Below are positions 1 through 7,899 of a stretch of 64,000 bases of DNA, one piece after another. Source of the DNA: Microseira wollei NIES-4236 (GTDB lineage: Bacteria > Cyanobacteriota > Cyanobacteriia > Cyanobacteriales > Aerosakkonemataceae). The notes below the pieces were generated by a model. The model saw only the letters and a program-made list of their open reading frames with translations. It ran no database searches and had not been told where the DNA came from. Position numbers and translations under genes: made by a program. Location: assembly GCF_020521235.1 (NCBI RefSeq), contig NZ_BLAY01000036.1, positions 1 through 64,000 on the forward strand. Reading direction: 5' to 3'. Every line of letters begins with the position of its first letter. Position 1 is the stretch's first letter.

Positions 1-272
1 GATTTGATGATTGCCTTGCCCCTGGGACTGTGCCAAACCAGGATTTTTGAGCGCAACTTATTCCCGGTTTCACAGTAGTAGCACAGCAGCGGAAATCTTC
101 TTTCCAAGGGAAGATTTGATGATTGCCTTGCCCCTGGGACTGTGCCAAACCAGGATTTTTGAGCGCAACTTATTCCCGGTTTCACAGTAGTAGCACAGCA
201 GCGGAAATCTTCTTTCCAAGGGAAGATTTGATGATTGCCGTGCCCCTGGGACTGTGCCAAACCAGGATTTTT
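1..272. repeat. 112-bp tandem repeat, about 2.4 copies
   Basis: Two complete, nearly identical 112-bp units begin at 1 and 113, and a third starts at 225 and stops matching near 272. The array runs off the left edge of the window, so its full copy number is unknown. A short open frame runs through it but is a by-product of the repeat. It is followed at about 289-345 by an AT-rich hairpin repeat (AAATCTGAAATCTAAAATC type) that also occurs near 4446, 22150 and 30010. Confidence 0.9.
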
Positions 273-358
273 CATCGAAACCGGGAATGGCAAATAGCAG
301 ATTCGACCAAATCTGAAATCTAAAATCTGCAATTTACCATTCCCCAGTTGGCAGGTTC

Positions 359-1267
359 CTAATTCTTAGTTTCTGCTGCTTTCTTTTGTTGAGCGATCGC
401 GCTATTTATCCCGTTAAGGAACATCGGCACGAATTTTTCCACAAACGCCTGCGGATCGCGATTCCAAGCCCGCTGCGCCGCGTTCAGACGAGTGGACTGC
501 AACTGAGGTGCCAGAAGTGTTTCGGGCAGACGTTCCATTAAGTATTGAGGACGTTGCCATACTGGCATGGTATTGGCGATTTCCAACAAATGATCCAAGC
601 GGCGCAATTCGGCACCGAAGGTGATATCCATCCCAGCTTCATAGGCAGCTTGTTCGATGGCGGCGTATTTCCGCTTAGCTTGATCGACCTTTTGGCGATG
701 TTCTGGACTCTTTTTGCCAATTTCTGCCAGCCAGCGATTCCCCCAACGGACGTGTCCAGCTTCTTCGGGGAAAATCTTTTCGATGGTTTCCCGAATTTTA
801 ATATTTTCTTCGGTTTGGGGAGCCTCTTTGAGGGCGTGGATGTGGGCGGCGAAGTATTCGCAACCCCGTTTTTCGGTAACGTTGATAGCGGCTAGGGAAG
901 AAATCAGTCCATCTTCACGATGGCTTTCTGTGACATAGGATTCCCAGTCGATCAGCCGTTCAAATTCATCGATATAGGAAGTACCGGGTGGCGTGCCGAT
1001 ATCTGCACCCAAGTCTACCAACAAATCGGTCAACCACATGGCATGACGGGCTTCGTCCGAGATGTGATGGGATAAGTCTTTTAGCAGTTCTTTTGGCTTA
1101 CCGTTGAGCTTCTCGATCAAGTCGGTGAGGTCTTTGCAACTGCGTTGTTCGTTGTAGCGGTAGCGGTTAATGGTGATTAAATGGATTTCGCGATCGCGTA
1201 CCACTTGCGCCATGATCTCGCGCGCACCCAGACTGTTTTGTAGTTTACGAGGATATGCAACCGTCAT
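359..1267 (-). CDS. Ferritin-like diiron-domain protein
   Basis: A 302-residue, all-helical-looking protein with a duplicated ferritin-like iron-binding pattern: a DEARH motif near residue 70 and an EEAGH motif near residue 170, each preceded by a helix carrying further Glu residues (EQRSC and EKRGCEYF). Such ExxH pairs ligate a dinuclear metal centre in ferritin-like oxidases and storage proteins. Cyanobacteria carry conserved homologues of this length with no assigned substrate, so I do not name a reaction. It is cytosolic, with no signal peptide. It is a single gene downstream of glnA on the same strand, separated from it by a MITE-like repeat and a terminator, so it probably has its own promoter. 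Confidence 0.8.
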   Translation of the reverse strand: MTVAYPRKLQNSLGAREIMAQVVRDREIHLITINRYRYNEQRSCKDLTDLIEKLNGKPKELLKDLSHHISDEARHAMWLTDLLVDLGADIGTPPGTSYIDEFERLIDWESYVTESHREDGLISSLAAINVTEKRGCEYFAAHIHALKEAPQTEENIKIRETIEKIFPEEAGHVRWGNRWLAEIGKKSPEHRQKVDQAKRKYAAIEQAAYEAGMDITFGAELRRLDHLLEIANTMPVWQRPQYLMERLPETLLAPQLQSTRLNAAQRAWNRDPQAFVEKFVPMFLNGINSAIAQQKKAAETKN

Positions 1268-1331
1268 GATGAAAAATATTTATTGCGTTTTGTAAACGAC
1301 AGTTTTAATCCTAACGCAGCTTCCCCGGTAG

Positions 1332-1363
1332 AAAAAAACCACCGAGAGAGGGTGGTTTTTTTT
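1332..1363 (-). terminator. Rho-independent terminator downstream of glnA
   Basis: The stem ACCACC/GGTGGT is flanked by an A-run on one side and a T-run on the other, so it can end transcription on either strand. It lies after the glnA stop codon (1515) on the minus strand, with a repeat element between them. Confidence 0.8.
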
Positions 1364-1370
1364 ACTTAAC

Positions 1371-1494
1371 AGGACTTACGCAAAGAAATCGGGTTTCTAG
1401 GAAAAGAAACCCGGTTTCTAGGAAAAATCGTCGGTTTGGCAGCGAAAGATCCCAGCAAGAAACCGGGTTTCTAGGATCGTTGCGCGTAAGTCCT
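1371..1494. mobile_element. MITE-like element with AGGACTTACGC termini (copy 1)
   Basis: This 124-bp segment starts AGGACTTACGCAA and ends TTGCGCGTAAGTCCT, giving inverted termini. The interior repeats the phrase GAAACCGGGTTTCTAGG in both orientations, so the whole element can fold on itself. The flanks both read ACTTAA (one extra C on the left), consistent with a target duplication. It encodes no protein. A second copy lies at 41576-41675. Confidence 0.7.
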
Positions 1495-1514
1495 ACTTAA
1501 AAAACAATTGCCTT

Positions 1515-2933
1515 TTAGACATCGTAGTAGAGAGCAAACTCGTAGGGATGGGGACGCAGCCGCATCGGGTTGACTTCCTTATCGAGTTTGTAAGCGATCC
1601 AGGTTTGGATGAAGTCTTCGGTAAACACGCCGGTTTCGGTCAAGAAACCATGGTCGTTCTCCAAGGCTTCCAGGGCGCCTTCCAGGGAACCGGGAGTAGA
1701 AGGAACCTTGCTCAACTCTTCAGGACTGAGTTCGTAGATATCCACATCCAGGGGTTCGCCCGGTTCAATTTGGTTCTTGATGCCATCAATTCCAGCACAC
1801 AGCATTGCCGCAAAGGCTAGATAGGGGTTACAAGTGGCATCGGGACAGCGGAATTCTAACCGCTTGGCTTTGGGATTGGTTCCAGACAGGGGAATGCGGA
1901 TGGAAGCGGAACGGTTACCTTGGGAGTATGCCAAGTTCACGGGTGCTTCAAATCCAGGTACCAGACGCTTGTAAGAGTTAGTGCTGGGGTTGGTCAACCC
2001 TAACAGTGCGGGGGCGTGCTTGAGGATACCGCCGATATAATGCAGTGCCATTTGGCTCAAACCGGCGTATTTGTCGCCCGCAAACAGGGGTTGTCCGTCT
2101 TTCCAGATCGACTGGTGGGTGTGCATCCCAGACCCGTTATCGTTAAATAGCGGTTTGGGCATGAAGGTAACGGTTTTGCCGTATTTCTTAGCAACGTTCT
2201 TGATGACGTACTTGTAAGTCATCAGATAATCTGCGGCTTCCACCAACTTGGCGAAGCGGAAACCGAGTTCGTTTTGACCGCCGGTAGCAACTTCGTGGTG
2301 GTGTTTTTCAATCGGAACGCCGCATTTTGCCATCGTCAGCAGCATTTCCGTCCGGATATCTTGCTGGGTATCGGTTGGCGATACTGGGAAGTAACCTTCT
2401 TTGTAGCGGGGTTTGTAGCCCAGGTTTGGCCCTTCTTCTTTACCGGCATTCCAACGACCTTCGACTGAGTCTACGTAGTAGAAACCTTTGTTTTCACTTT
2501 GGTCGAAACGGACATCATCAAAAATGAAAAATTCTGCTTCTGGTCCGATGAAAGCTGTATCGCCAATTCCGGTGGAAATTAGGTAATCTACCGCTTTTTG
2601 GGCAATATTGCGGGGACAGCGGCTATAAGGTTCCCCCGTGCGAGGTTCTTTGATGCTACAAATCACGCTCAGGGTTGGTTCTGCCATGAACGGGTCGATC
2701 CAAGCAGTTTTTGGATCTAACACCATCGTCATGTCCGATTCGTTGATCGCTTTCCAACCCCGAATGCTGGACCCGTCGAAAGGTACGCCCGCATCGAAAC
2801 TACTTTCATCGATTTGGTCGTGGTATAGCGAGAGGTGCTGCCAGATTCCCGGCATATCGATGAACTTGAGGTCAATGATTTGGATTTTATTTTCTTTGAC
2901 GTAATTTAATAACTCTTGCGGGGTCTGGAACAT
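1515..2933 (-). CDS. glnA: Glutamine synthetase type I (GlnA)
   Basis: A 472-residue type I glutamine synthetase, which makes glutamine from glutamate, ammonia and ATP and is the entry point of nitrogen assimilation (GS-GOGAT). The length is standard. The beta-grasp N-terminus is followed by the catalytic domain with metal and ATP-site segments such as [20 protein letters not shown] and [12 protein letters not shown], and the protein ends [11 protein letters not shown]. The start ATG at 2933 matches the family start. It is monocistronic, with an NtcA-type promoter about 300 bases upstream and a long structured leader. No glutamine synthetase inactivating-factor gene is visible nearby. Confidence 0.98.
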   Translation of the reverse strand: MFQTPQELLNYVKENKIQIIDLKFIDMPGIWQHLSLYHDQIDESSFDAGVPFDGSSIRGWKAINESDMTMVLDPKTAWIDPFMAEPTLSVICSIKEPRTGEPYSRCPRNIAQKAVDYLISTGIGDTAFIGPEAEFFIFDDVRFDQSENKGFYYVDSVEGRWNAGKEEGPNLGYKPRYKEGYFPVSPTDTQQDIRTEMLLTMAKCGVPIEKHHHEVATGGQNELGFRFAKLVEAADYLMTYKYVIKNVAKKYGKTVTFMPKPLFNDNGSGMHTHQSIWKDGQPLFAGDKYAGLSQMALHYIGGILKHAPALLGLTNPSTNSYKRLVPGFEAPVNLAYSQGNRSASIRIPLSGTNPKAKRLEFRCPDATCNPYLAFAAMLCAGIDGIKNQIEPGEPLDVDIYELSPEELSKVPSTPGSLEGALEALENDHGFLTETGVFTEDFIQTWIAYKLDKEVNPMRLRPHPYEFALYYDV

Positions 2934-3110
2934 GAATTACTCCGTCGTTGTTGAGCTGGCTACTATCTCGATACTGATATATGGTCGCTGATGAAGGGGC
3001 AAATCTAAATGAATAAAACCTGAAATTTTGCTGGCTAGCTTCTTGCGTCAGATTCAATCGAAAGAGTTTAGCTGTTTTCAGCTAAATCTACACAGTAGAT
3101 GGCAATTTCT

Positions 3111-3173
3111 GGCATTTGTGGGGCAGGTAGAAAGCCCTCGACCGGGCTATTCCCCAACTACAAAATGCCATCT
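3111..3173 (-). promoter_or_regulatory. Foldable element in the glnA leader
   Basis: Within the untranslated leader of glnA, GGCATTT at 3111 can pair with AAATGCC ending at 3169, enclosing an inner AGCCC/GGGCT stem. The same 3' arm extends to TGCCATCT (3166-3173), which can instead pair with AGATGGCA at 3097-3104. The two pairings exclude each other. A separate TTTAGCTG/CAGCTAAA hairpin lies at 3068-3086. Pairing is seen in the sequence; a regulatory role is only inferred. Confidence 0.4.
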
Positions 3174-3227
3174 GTCCTTGGTCTATTGCCCGTGTTTCAC
3201 GCGCCGATTATCTAGTATACCTGCATC

Positions 3228-3269
3228 ATGCTAAAGATAGATCTTTCAAAATTATGTATCCTTTGTTAC
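3228..3269 (-). promoter_or_regulatory. NtcA-activated promoter of glnA
   Basis: On the minus strand, GTAACAAAGGATAC (3269-3256) matches the NtcA consensus GTA-N8-TAC. Exactly 22 bases later comes TAGCAT (3233-3228), matching the -10 consensus TAN3T at the spacing of class II NtcA promoters. The site lies about 320 bases before the glnA start codon. NtcA is the CRP-family nitrogen regulator that activates glnA in cyanobacteria at high 2-oxoglutarate. Confidence 0.8.
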
Positions 3270-3403
3270 AAAACTTCGGTTTTCCCTGGTGAAATTGGGT
3301 CACAAAAGTTAAAAATTGTAGCTAAATTAACAGAATGTGGCAGGATGGCCTATATTAAAGATTAATATGGTAACAATAACTACAGTTTATCGCGGGCATA
3401 AAA

Positions 3404-3697
3404 ATGGCATTTAACACGCAGGCGGATTTTGAAAGGCAAGAGGCATACCAGTACAGACCAGGACAGCGGGTGGAACTGAAGCAGCGCCCCGGTGTCGTCG
3501 ATATTATTGCCGAATACGACCCGATGATGGTACCGCCGATCCAGTTGGTGAATGACCCGCAGCCCAGATATCCAGAAGAGTTAAACGTACTGCCGAAGGT
3601 GCCTACCCACTGGTTCGGTGAGGTTGGACAAAGCAAGCTTCGGACTGGAAATAGTCGTTATAGTAGCAGTCGCGTCAGAGAAAAAGCTATCTTTTAG
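3404..3697 (+). CDS. Small conserved cyanobacterial hypothetical protein
   Basis: A 97-residue protein starting at an ATG (3404). The first two thirds (residues 10-65) contain the phrases YRPGQRVELKQRPGVVDII, YDPMMVPPIQLVNDP and RYPEELNVLP, which look like a conserved small cyanobacterial protein I recognise but cannot assign a function. The C-terminal 30 residues are low in structure and rich in Ser and Arg. It is divergent from glnA (about 470 bases apart) and lies 240 bases upstream of apcF on the same strand. It has no signal peptide or membrane segment. Confidence 0.65.
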   Translation: MAFNTQADFERQEAYQYRPGQRVELKQRPGVVDIIAEYDPMMVPPIQLVNDPQPRYPEELNVLPKVPTHWFGEVGQSKLRTGNSRYSSSRVREKAIF

Positions 3698-3936
3698 TTT
3701 TGTAACAAGCACGCCCAAAAGCGATGGCGCTTCAAAGTTGGGGGTCTGTTTTGTTGTAAACTACAATCGGCTAGCAATCAAACGCCAATATAATTGTGCT
3801 TCCTGGCTGTTCCTGGATCGTATCGATTCTTCAATTGTCGGAAGCTTGAGCCTGTCTGATAGTAACAAACCTTCCCAGGCAAGCAAAGTAATTCAGCCAT
3901 AGCAAAACCCCCAATAGAACATCGGAGATCAATTTC

Positions 3937-4446
3937 ATGCGCGATGCAGTCACAACGCTGATTAGAAATTACGACGTTACAGGTCGGTATTTAGACCGTG
4001 ACGGCCTGGATAAGTTAAAAGATTATTTTGCCACGGGTACGGCAAGGGTTGCCGCCGCTGCTGTAATTAATAGCAATGCCGCGACAATTGTCAAGCAAGC
4101 AGGCTTGAAGTTGTTTGATGAACTGCCAGAATTAATTCGTCCCGGTGGAAACGCTTATACCACTCGCCGTTACGCCGCTTGTCTGCGGGATATGGATTAT
4201 TACCTGCGCTATGCTAGCTATGCTCTGGTAGCAGGCGATACCAACGTCCTGGACGAACGGGTGCTGCAAGGATTGCGGGAAACCTACAATTCCTTGGGTG
4301 TACCGATTGGACCGACAGTTCGCGGTATCCAAATTATGAAGGATATCGTGAAAGAGTTGGTGTCAGAGGCGGGAATTGCCAATACCTCGTTTGTGGATCA
4401 ACCATTTGACCACATGACGCGGGAATTTAGCGAACAAAACACGTAA
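3937..4446 (+). CDS. apcF: Allophycocyanin beta-18 subunit (ApcF)
   Basis: A 169-residue phycobiliprotein subunit of the phycobilisome core, where ApcF sits beside the core-membrane linker ApcE and helps pass excitation energy to the photosystems. The globin-like fold and the chromophore-binding region are intact: [21 protein letters not shown] carries the Cys that binds phycocyanobilin (near residue 82). The N-terminus [20 protein letters not shown] is typical of ApcF rather than ApcB. apcF is usually a solitary gene away from the apcABC operon, as here. An AT-rich hairpin (4446-4500) follows the stop codon and may end the transcript. Confidence 0.93.
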   Translation: MRDAVTTLIRNYDVTGRYLDRDGLDKLKDYFATGTARVAAAAVINSNAATIVKQAGLKLFDELPELIRPGGNAYTTRRYAACLRDMDYYLRYASYALVAGDTNVLDERVLQGLRETYNSLGVPIGPTVRGIQIMKDIVKELVSEAGIANTSFVDQPFDHMTREFSEQNT

Positions 4447-4500
4447 ATTTCAGATTTTAGATTTTGGATTTCAGATTGAATCTGAATTCTGAAATTGGAG
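4446..4500. repeat. AT-rich hairpin repeat (ATTTCAGATT family)
   Basis: ATTTCAGATT and related phrases are followed by inverted counterparts ending CTGAAAT, so the segment can form an imperfect hairpin just after apcF. The same family occurs near 289-345, at 22147-22226 and inside the tRNA intron at 30010-30081. Confidence 0.6.
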
Positions 4501-4608
4501 CGATCGCGCTTTTTTCCTGATGAGGGGAGGGGGTGCGATCGCTTGTTGTATTGAACCGCGATCGCTCGAAATCATTCAAAATAGAAAAGTCAGTTATAAA
4601 GTGCAATT

Positions 4609-4812
4609 ATGAAGATCAAAGTAGTATTAGAACCCAGTGATGAAGGCGGATACACCGTCTATGTTCCCTCACTTCCTGGCTGCATCAGCGAAGGAGAAAC
4701 TATCGAAGAAGCATTAGCAAATATCCAAGAGGCGATAGAACTTTACCTGGAGCCAACAGAAGATGACTTAATGGTTGAAGAAGGCGCGATAATTAGGGAA
4801 TTGGCAGTATGA
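4609..4812 (+). CDS. HicB-family antitoxin, pair 1
   Basis: A 67-residue HicB-type partial RNase H-fold protein: MKIKVVLEPSDEGGYTVYVPSLPGC is the signature antitoxin strand-turn-strand, followed by the EGETIEEALANIQEAIELYLE helix. It lacks the extra DNA-binding domain found in long HicB proteins, as is common for short cyanobacterial forms. HicB neutralises the HicA mRNA interferase and can repress its own operon. The following hicA overlaps it by 4 bases (ATGA) but is damaged. Confidence 0.85.
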   Translation: MKIKVVLEPSDEGGYTVYVPSLPGCISEGETIEEALANIQEAIELYLEPTEDDLMVEEGAIIRELAV

Positions 4813-5000
4813 CTAAAGTTCCCAATCTCCCCTACACTCAAATTATCGCAGCTTTAGAACGAGATGGATGGATTGTTGAAAGGCAGCGTGGTAGCCACAT
4901 CCGACTGGAAAAAGCTTTGCCAGATGAAGTATTAAAATTGACGGTTCCTGCTCACTCTAGCTGGCATTTTAAAGCAAGCTCCTTTTTTCCATCCATTTAG
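4809..5000 (+). pseudogene. HicA-family toxin, C-terminus lost by out-of-frame deletion
   Basis: The first 48 residues are a good HicA (double-stranded RNA-binding-like mRNA interferase): KVPNLPYTQIIAALERDGW, then the catalytic-His segment RQRGSHIRLEK and LKLTVPAH. After PAH the frame reads SSWHFKASS and stops. In the next frame the same bases read LAGILKQA, the usual HicA C-terminal helix, and the expected loop between the two is missing. This is best explained by a deletion of about 20 bases (not a multiple of three). The product, if made, would lack the last helix and is probably inactive. Confidence 0.75.
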
Positions 5001-5056
5001 AATTGCTGTAAATCTCTGGTGATTTCCTACCCACTTTTTTTAGTCAAGGCAAAAAT

Positions 5057-5290
5057 ATGAAACTACGACAGAACATTAATGCGTTTATCCGTCCGGGCGA
5101 ACAAAAAGGTTATGTAGCTGAGTGCTTAGAAATCTCCATAGTGACGCAGGGAGAGACTTTAGATGAGGTGGCAAATAATATCGTTGAGGCAGTTACTCTC
5201 CATTTGGAAGATGAAGCTCCGGCAGAATTTGGATTAGTTGCAAAGCCGACAATAATATTAACTTTTGAATTACAGCCAGAATATGCCTAG
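5057..5290 (+). CDS. HicB-family antitoxin, pair 2
   Basis: A 77-residue HicB-like protein (MKLRQNINAFIRPGEQKGYVAECLEISIVTQGETLDEV), with the helix NNIVEAVTLHLE after the strand pair. It is only distantly similar to the HicB at 4609, so this is a second module rather than a tandem copy. The downstream hicA start codon (5283) overlaps its last 8 bases. That hicA is interrupted by a stop codon, leaving this antitoxin without an evident active partner. Confidence 0.8.
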   Translation: MKLRQNINAFIRPGEQKGYVAECLEISIVTQGETLDEVANNIVEAVTLHLEDEAPAEFGLVAKPTIILTFELQPEYA

Positions 5291-5543
5291 AATCAAGAGA
5301 CTATCGGGGGCTGAAATTATTGATATCTTGGCTAATTTTGGCTTTTAAGTACATAGCCAAAAGGGGAGTCACGTCAAACTGCGTCGTCAGGGAGTTACGG
5401 GAAAAGAAACTCTAACAGTGCCTAATCATGCGGAGTTAGATACAGGAACTTGTAAAGCAATTTTTAGACAAGCAAGCAAATATATTCCTGAGTCAGAATT
5501 ATATCCGTATTTTTCTTCGATTTTTATTTTTAGAGGTCTATGA
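5283..5543 (+). pseudogene. HicA-family toxin with in-frame nonsense codon
   Basis: The reading frame starts ATG CCT AGA (MPRIKRLSGAEIIDILANFGF) and meets TAA at codon 22 (5346-5348). Beyond the stop, the same frame continues as VHSQKGSHVKLRRQG and ETLTVPNHAELDTGTCKAI, the catalytic-His and C-terminal HicA segments, to a natural stop at 5543. One base change (for example TAT to TAA) would explain it. The frame is otherwise intact over 86 codons, which suggests recent inactivation. Confidence 0.8.
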
Positions 5544-5668
5544 TTATTGAAAAGGCGATGGGGCTTTTTCCCAGTGGTGTCTTCATATCTCACCGTCCAT
5601 CCTCTTGTTTCCCTAGCTTGCTTGATTTTTACTTGTCCTTGCTCAGAAGCTGTCAACGCGATCATGCA
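5426..5668 (-). pseudogene. Possible N-terminal fragment of a cyanobacterial regulatory ATPase
   Basis: Starting at an ATG at 5668, the frame reads MIALTASEQGQVKIKQARET and then RGWTV. This resembles the N-terminal tag of large cyanobacterial STAND/WD-type proteins (pattern: A S x x G x x x I x Q A R x x x G W). After about 30 residues the similarity stops, and the frame runs antisense through the hicA pseudogene. I read it as a gene remnant; it is a weak call based on pattern memory only. Confidence 0.3.
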
Positions 5669-6029
5669 CTTTATTCGTGAATTGTCAAGATACTTTGCGA
5701 TCAGCGATCGCGACTGCACTAAGAAAATTTGTTACCATAAAAGCATAAGTGCATCAAACCGGAAAGATAGGTAGATTAAGCCTTCGGTAACGAAACCCAA
5801 TAACGCTGAAGTGTGCTGCGTTGAACGCGGGTGTTACCCAACCTACTACTGAAAGCTATACTGTGCCAAGCTTTGAGGCAAAAGACATGCAAAAAATTTG
5901 AATTGAATAAGTGAGGTAGTTTACTATCTTAGCTTTAAATAAAGAAGTTAGTTCTTCTTTAACTCAGTCCTGCTTTAAAGTCAGGGTAAACAGGTATAGG
6001 GTGAGAGGCGCAACGAATAGCTCTTTGAC

Positions 6030-6200
6030 ATCCTCCCCGCCCTAAAAGTGCGGGGATTCCCAAACATCACTGTTTGGGTTTCTGCTTCTGTCCCTGACGG
6101 GGTTTCGCACCAGCCTTAACAGATTTACTCTGTTCGGGTCTTACGGTCGCTCCACAGACTGCAACGGCAAGCCCTGCCGCCAAAATGTTCTTTGCCGCAT
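6030..6200 (-). ncRNA. Predicted omega (re)RNA at the tnpB 3' end
   Basis: In studied IS200/IS605 elements the guide RNA of TnpB overlaps the 3' end of tnpB and ends at the element's right end, with the guide read from flanking DNA. The corresponding interval here includes the last 40 codons of tnpB and the 6035-6055 hairpin; the guide would be transcribed from below about 6030. No RNA evidence is available, and the placement is by position only. Confidence 0.3.
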
Positions 6201-7257
6201 TGATGTCTCGGTCATGGTGAGTCCCGCATTTAGGACACTCCCACTCCCGGATATTGAGTGGCAATTTTTCAACAATGTGACCGCAATTGCCACATCGTTT
6301 TGAACTCGGAAACCATCGGTCAATCAAGATTAAGGTGTGACCGTACCAGTCACACTTGTATTCAAGTTGCCTGACCAATTCACCCCAGCTAGCATCACTT
6401 ATGGCGAGAGCTAGTTTCCGATTTTTAACCATGTTCTTCACAGCTAAGTCCTCAATGGCGATGGTTTGGTTTTCGCGCACCAGTTGAGTGGTTAGTTTGT
6501 GAAGGTTGTCTTTTCTTGCATCAGTGATTTCTTGATGCACTTTCGCTACTTTAAGCCGTGCTTTGTGGCGATTGTTAGATCCTTTTTGCTTTCTGCTTAA
6601 CGCTTTCTGCGCTCTCCTGAGCTTTTGATACTTTGCCTTGAATCCGGGATTGGCAATCTTTTCGCCAGTGCTGAGAGTGAGTTTACTCGCAATTCCCAAG
6701 TCGATGCCGACTTGACTGTCCGACGCAGGTATTGCTTCAATTTCAACATCTACCAACAGGGAGACTGACCACCTACCAGATGGTGCAAGCTTCACTGTAA
6801 TGGTTGATGGTGCTGCACCGACAGGCAGTGTTCTACTCCAGCGAATAGGTAAGGGGTCAGCACACTTTGCTAAGTAGACCTGTCCGTTTTTAAACCTAAA
6901 AGCAGATTTGGTGAACTGTGCACTACCACCATTGCGTTTTTTCTTGAAGTTGGGGTATTTCGCCCGCCCATCAAAAAAGTTGGTGTAAGCAGTTTGCAAA
7001 TGTCGCAAGCATTGCTGCAATGGCACGCAGCTAACTTCATTGAGAAAATCAAGTTCGGACGTTTTCTTCCATTCGGTTAGCATTGAAGAAGTTTCAGCGT
7101 ATCCTACTCGTTTCTGGTCTTTGTACCATGCCTCGGTTCTAGCGGCCAAGGCACGGTTATAGACCAAGCGGGTACAGCCCAAGGTGCGCCGTAACAAACT
7201 CTCTTGTTCCGGCGTTGGGTAGAATCGATAGCTGAAGGCTTTTAGTGTCATGCTCAC
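6067..7257 (-). CDS. tnpB: TnpB (IS605 OrfB) RNA-guided nuclease
   Basis: A full-length 396-residue TnpB. It has the N-terminal OrfB helix-turn-helix region (YRFYPTPEQESLLRRTLGCTRLVYNRAL split over residues 10-37). The RuvC-like nuclease residues are all present: D186 in VGIDLG, E269 in IAIED and D351 in HHDRDINAAKN. The zinc ribbon is C322-x2-C325 and C341-x2-C344. TnpB cuts DNA guided by the omega RNA from its own 3' end, which helps retain the element. Unlike the fragment at the right end of the window, this copy looks intact and could be active. Confidence 0.95.
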   Translation of the reverse strand: MSMTLKAFSYRFYPTPEQESLLRRTLGCTRLVYNRALAARTEAWYKDQKRVGYAETSSMLTEWKKTSELDFLNEVSCVPLQQCLRHLQTAYTNFFDGRAKYPNFKKKRNGGSAQFTKSAFRFKNGQVYLAKCADPLPIRWSRTLPVGAAPSTITVKLAPSGRWSVSLLVDVEIEAIPASDSQVGIDLGIASKLTLSTGEKIANPGFKAKYQKLRRAQKALSRKQKGSNNRHKARLKVAKVHQEITDARKDNLHKLTTQLVRENQTIAIEDLAVKNMVKNRKLALAISDASWGELVRQLEYKCDWYGHTLILIDRWFPSSKRCGNCGHIVEKLPLNIREWECPKCGTHHDRDINAAKNILAAGLAVAVCGATVRPEQSKSVKAGAKPRQGQKQKPKQ

Positions 7258-7350
7258 CTAAGCGTGTTACCTTCACAGTCTAGCATTTCCCGTGTGAAGT
7301 GGCACGTCTTAACAAAAACTCATATAAAGCCGTCCTATAAGGACGGGGTT

Positions 7351-7893
7351 TCTACCCATTTTTCTGATGAGCAAGACTTACCTGGATGTATAGCGCTAAT
7401 CATGCATCTCACATAAAAATAAAAATTTAGATAAAACTCTTGACGATCTCACTAAGAGGGTTTAAGTTATTTAGTATCAACGGGTGCTAAGCTCAAAGTC
7501 TTGCAAGCAGGCAGTTATCAAGGCGAATCAAAGATATAGACAGAGATTCGCGAGACGTTGCGTATTGTCGGAACGATTGGATGCGGAACATCAGCGATGA
7601 GCCGTATGTGATGGTTATGCGATCGCGCAACATCAGATAAGTAGGTTGGGTTGAAGTAACAAAACCCAAGAAGCCTTAAGTGCGTTGGGTTTCACTATCG
7701 TTCAACAAGAGCCTACTACTTAAGTGGGAGAAGCTTGTAAAGTTTTGTAAAAATTATCAAGCTTCTGCATAAAAATCTGAGCTTAAACCCGATAGAGAGA
7801 CAAAGCTCAATTTGAGGCTGGGTGCGAATGCCTACGGCAATGCGATCGCCTGATAGGTCGTATTGATTTTAGTCAAAGTGCAACTAATAAGAA
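7351..7893. other. Intergenic region upstream of the GTPase operon
   Basis: No convincing gene is seen. It contains several GCGATCGC-type palindromes and an inverted repeat at 7640-7717 (AGTAGGTTGGGTTGAA paired with TTCAACAAGAGCCTACT), a common dispersed cyanobacterial repeat. A related piece lies near 5783-5848. The promoter of the downstream operon must be here, but I cannot place it. Confidence 0.5.
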
Positions 7894-7899
7894 GTGTCT

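Larger units (their letters stand above)
6025..7350 (-). mobile_element. IS200/IS605-type element carrying only tnpB
   Basis: The tnpB gene is bracketed by short imperfect hairpins like those at the ends of IS200/IS605 elements: CCCCGC...GCGGGG (6035-6055) beyond its 3' end, and CCGTCC-TATAA-GGACGG (7330-7346) beyond its 5' end. No tnpA (Y1 transposase) is present, so the element is of the IS1341 kind and needs a transposase in trans. Exact ends are uncertain by 10-20 bases because these elements leave no target duplication. Confidence 0.7.

Noticed and set aside
1-272. 112-bp repeats as a CRISPR array
   Set aside because: Adjacent units are identical throughout, with no unique spacers, and there are no cas genes nearby.
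2934-3227. Glutamine riboswitch (glnA RNA motif) in the glnA leader
   Set aside because: I could not find its conserved core; only generic hairpins and alternative pairings are visible.
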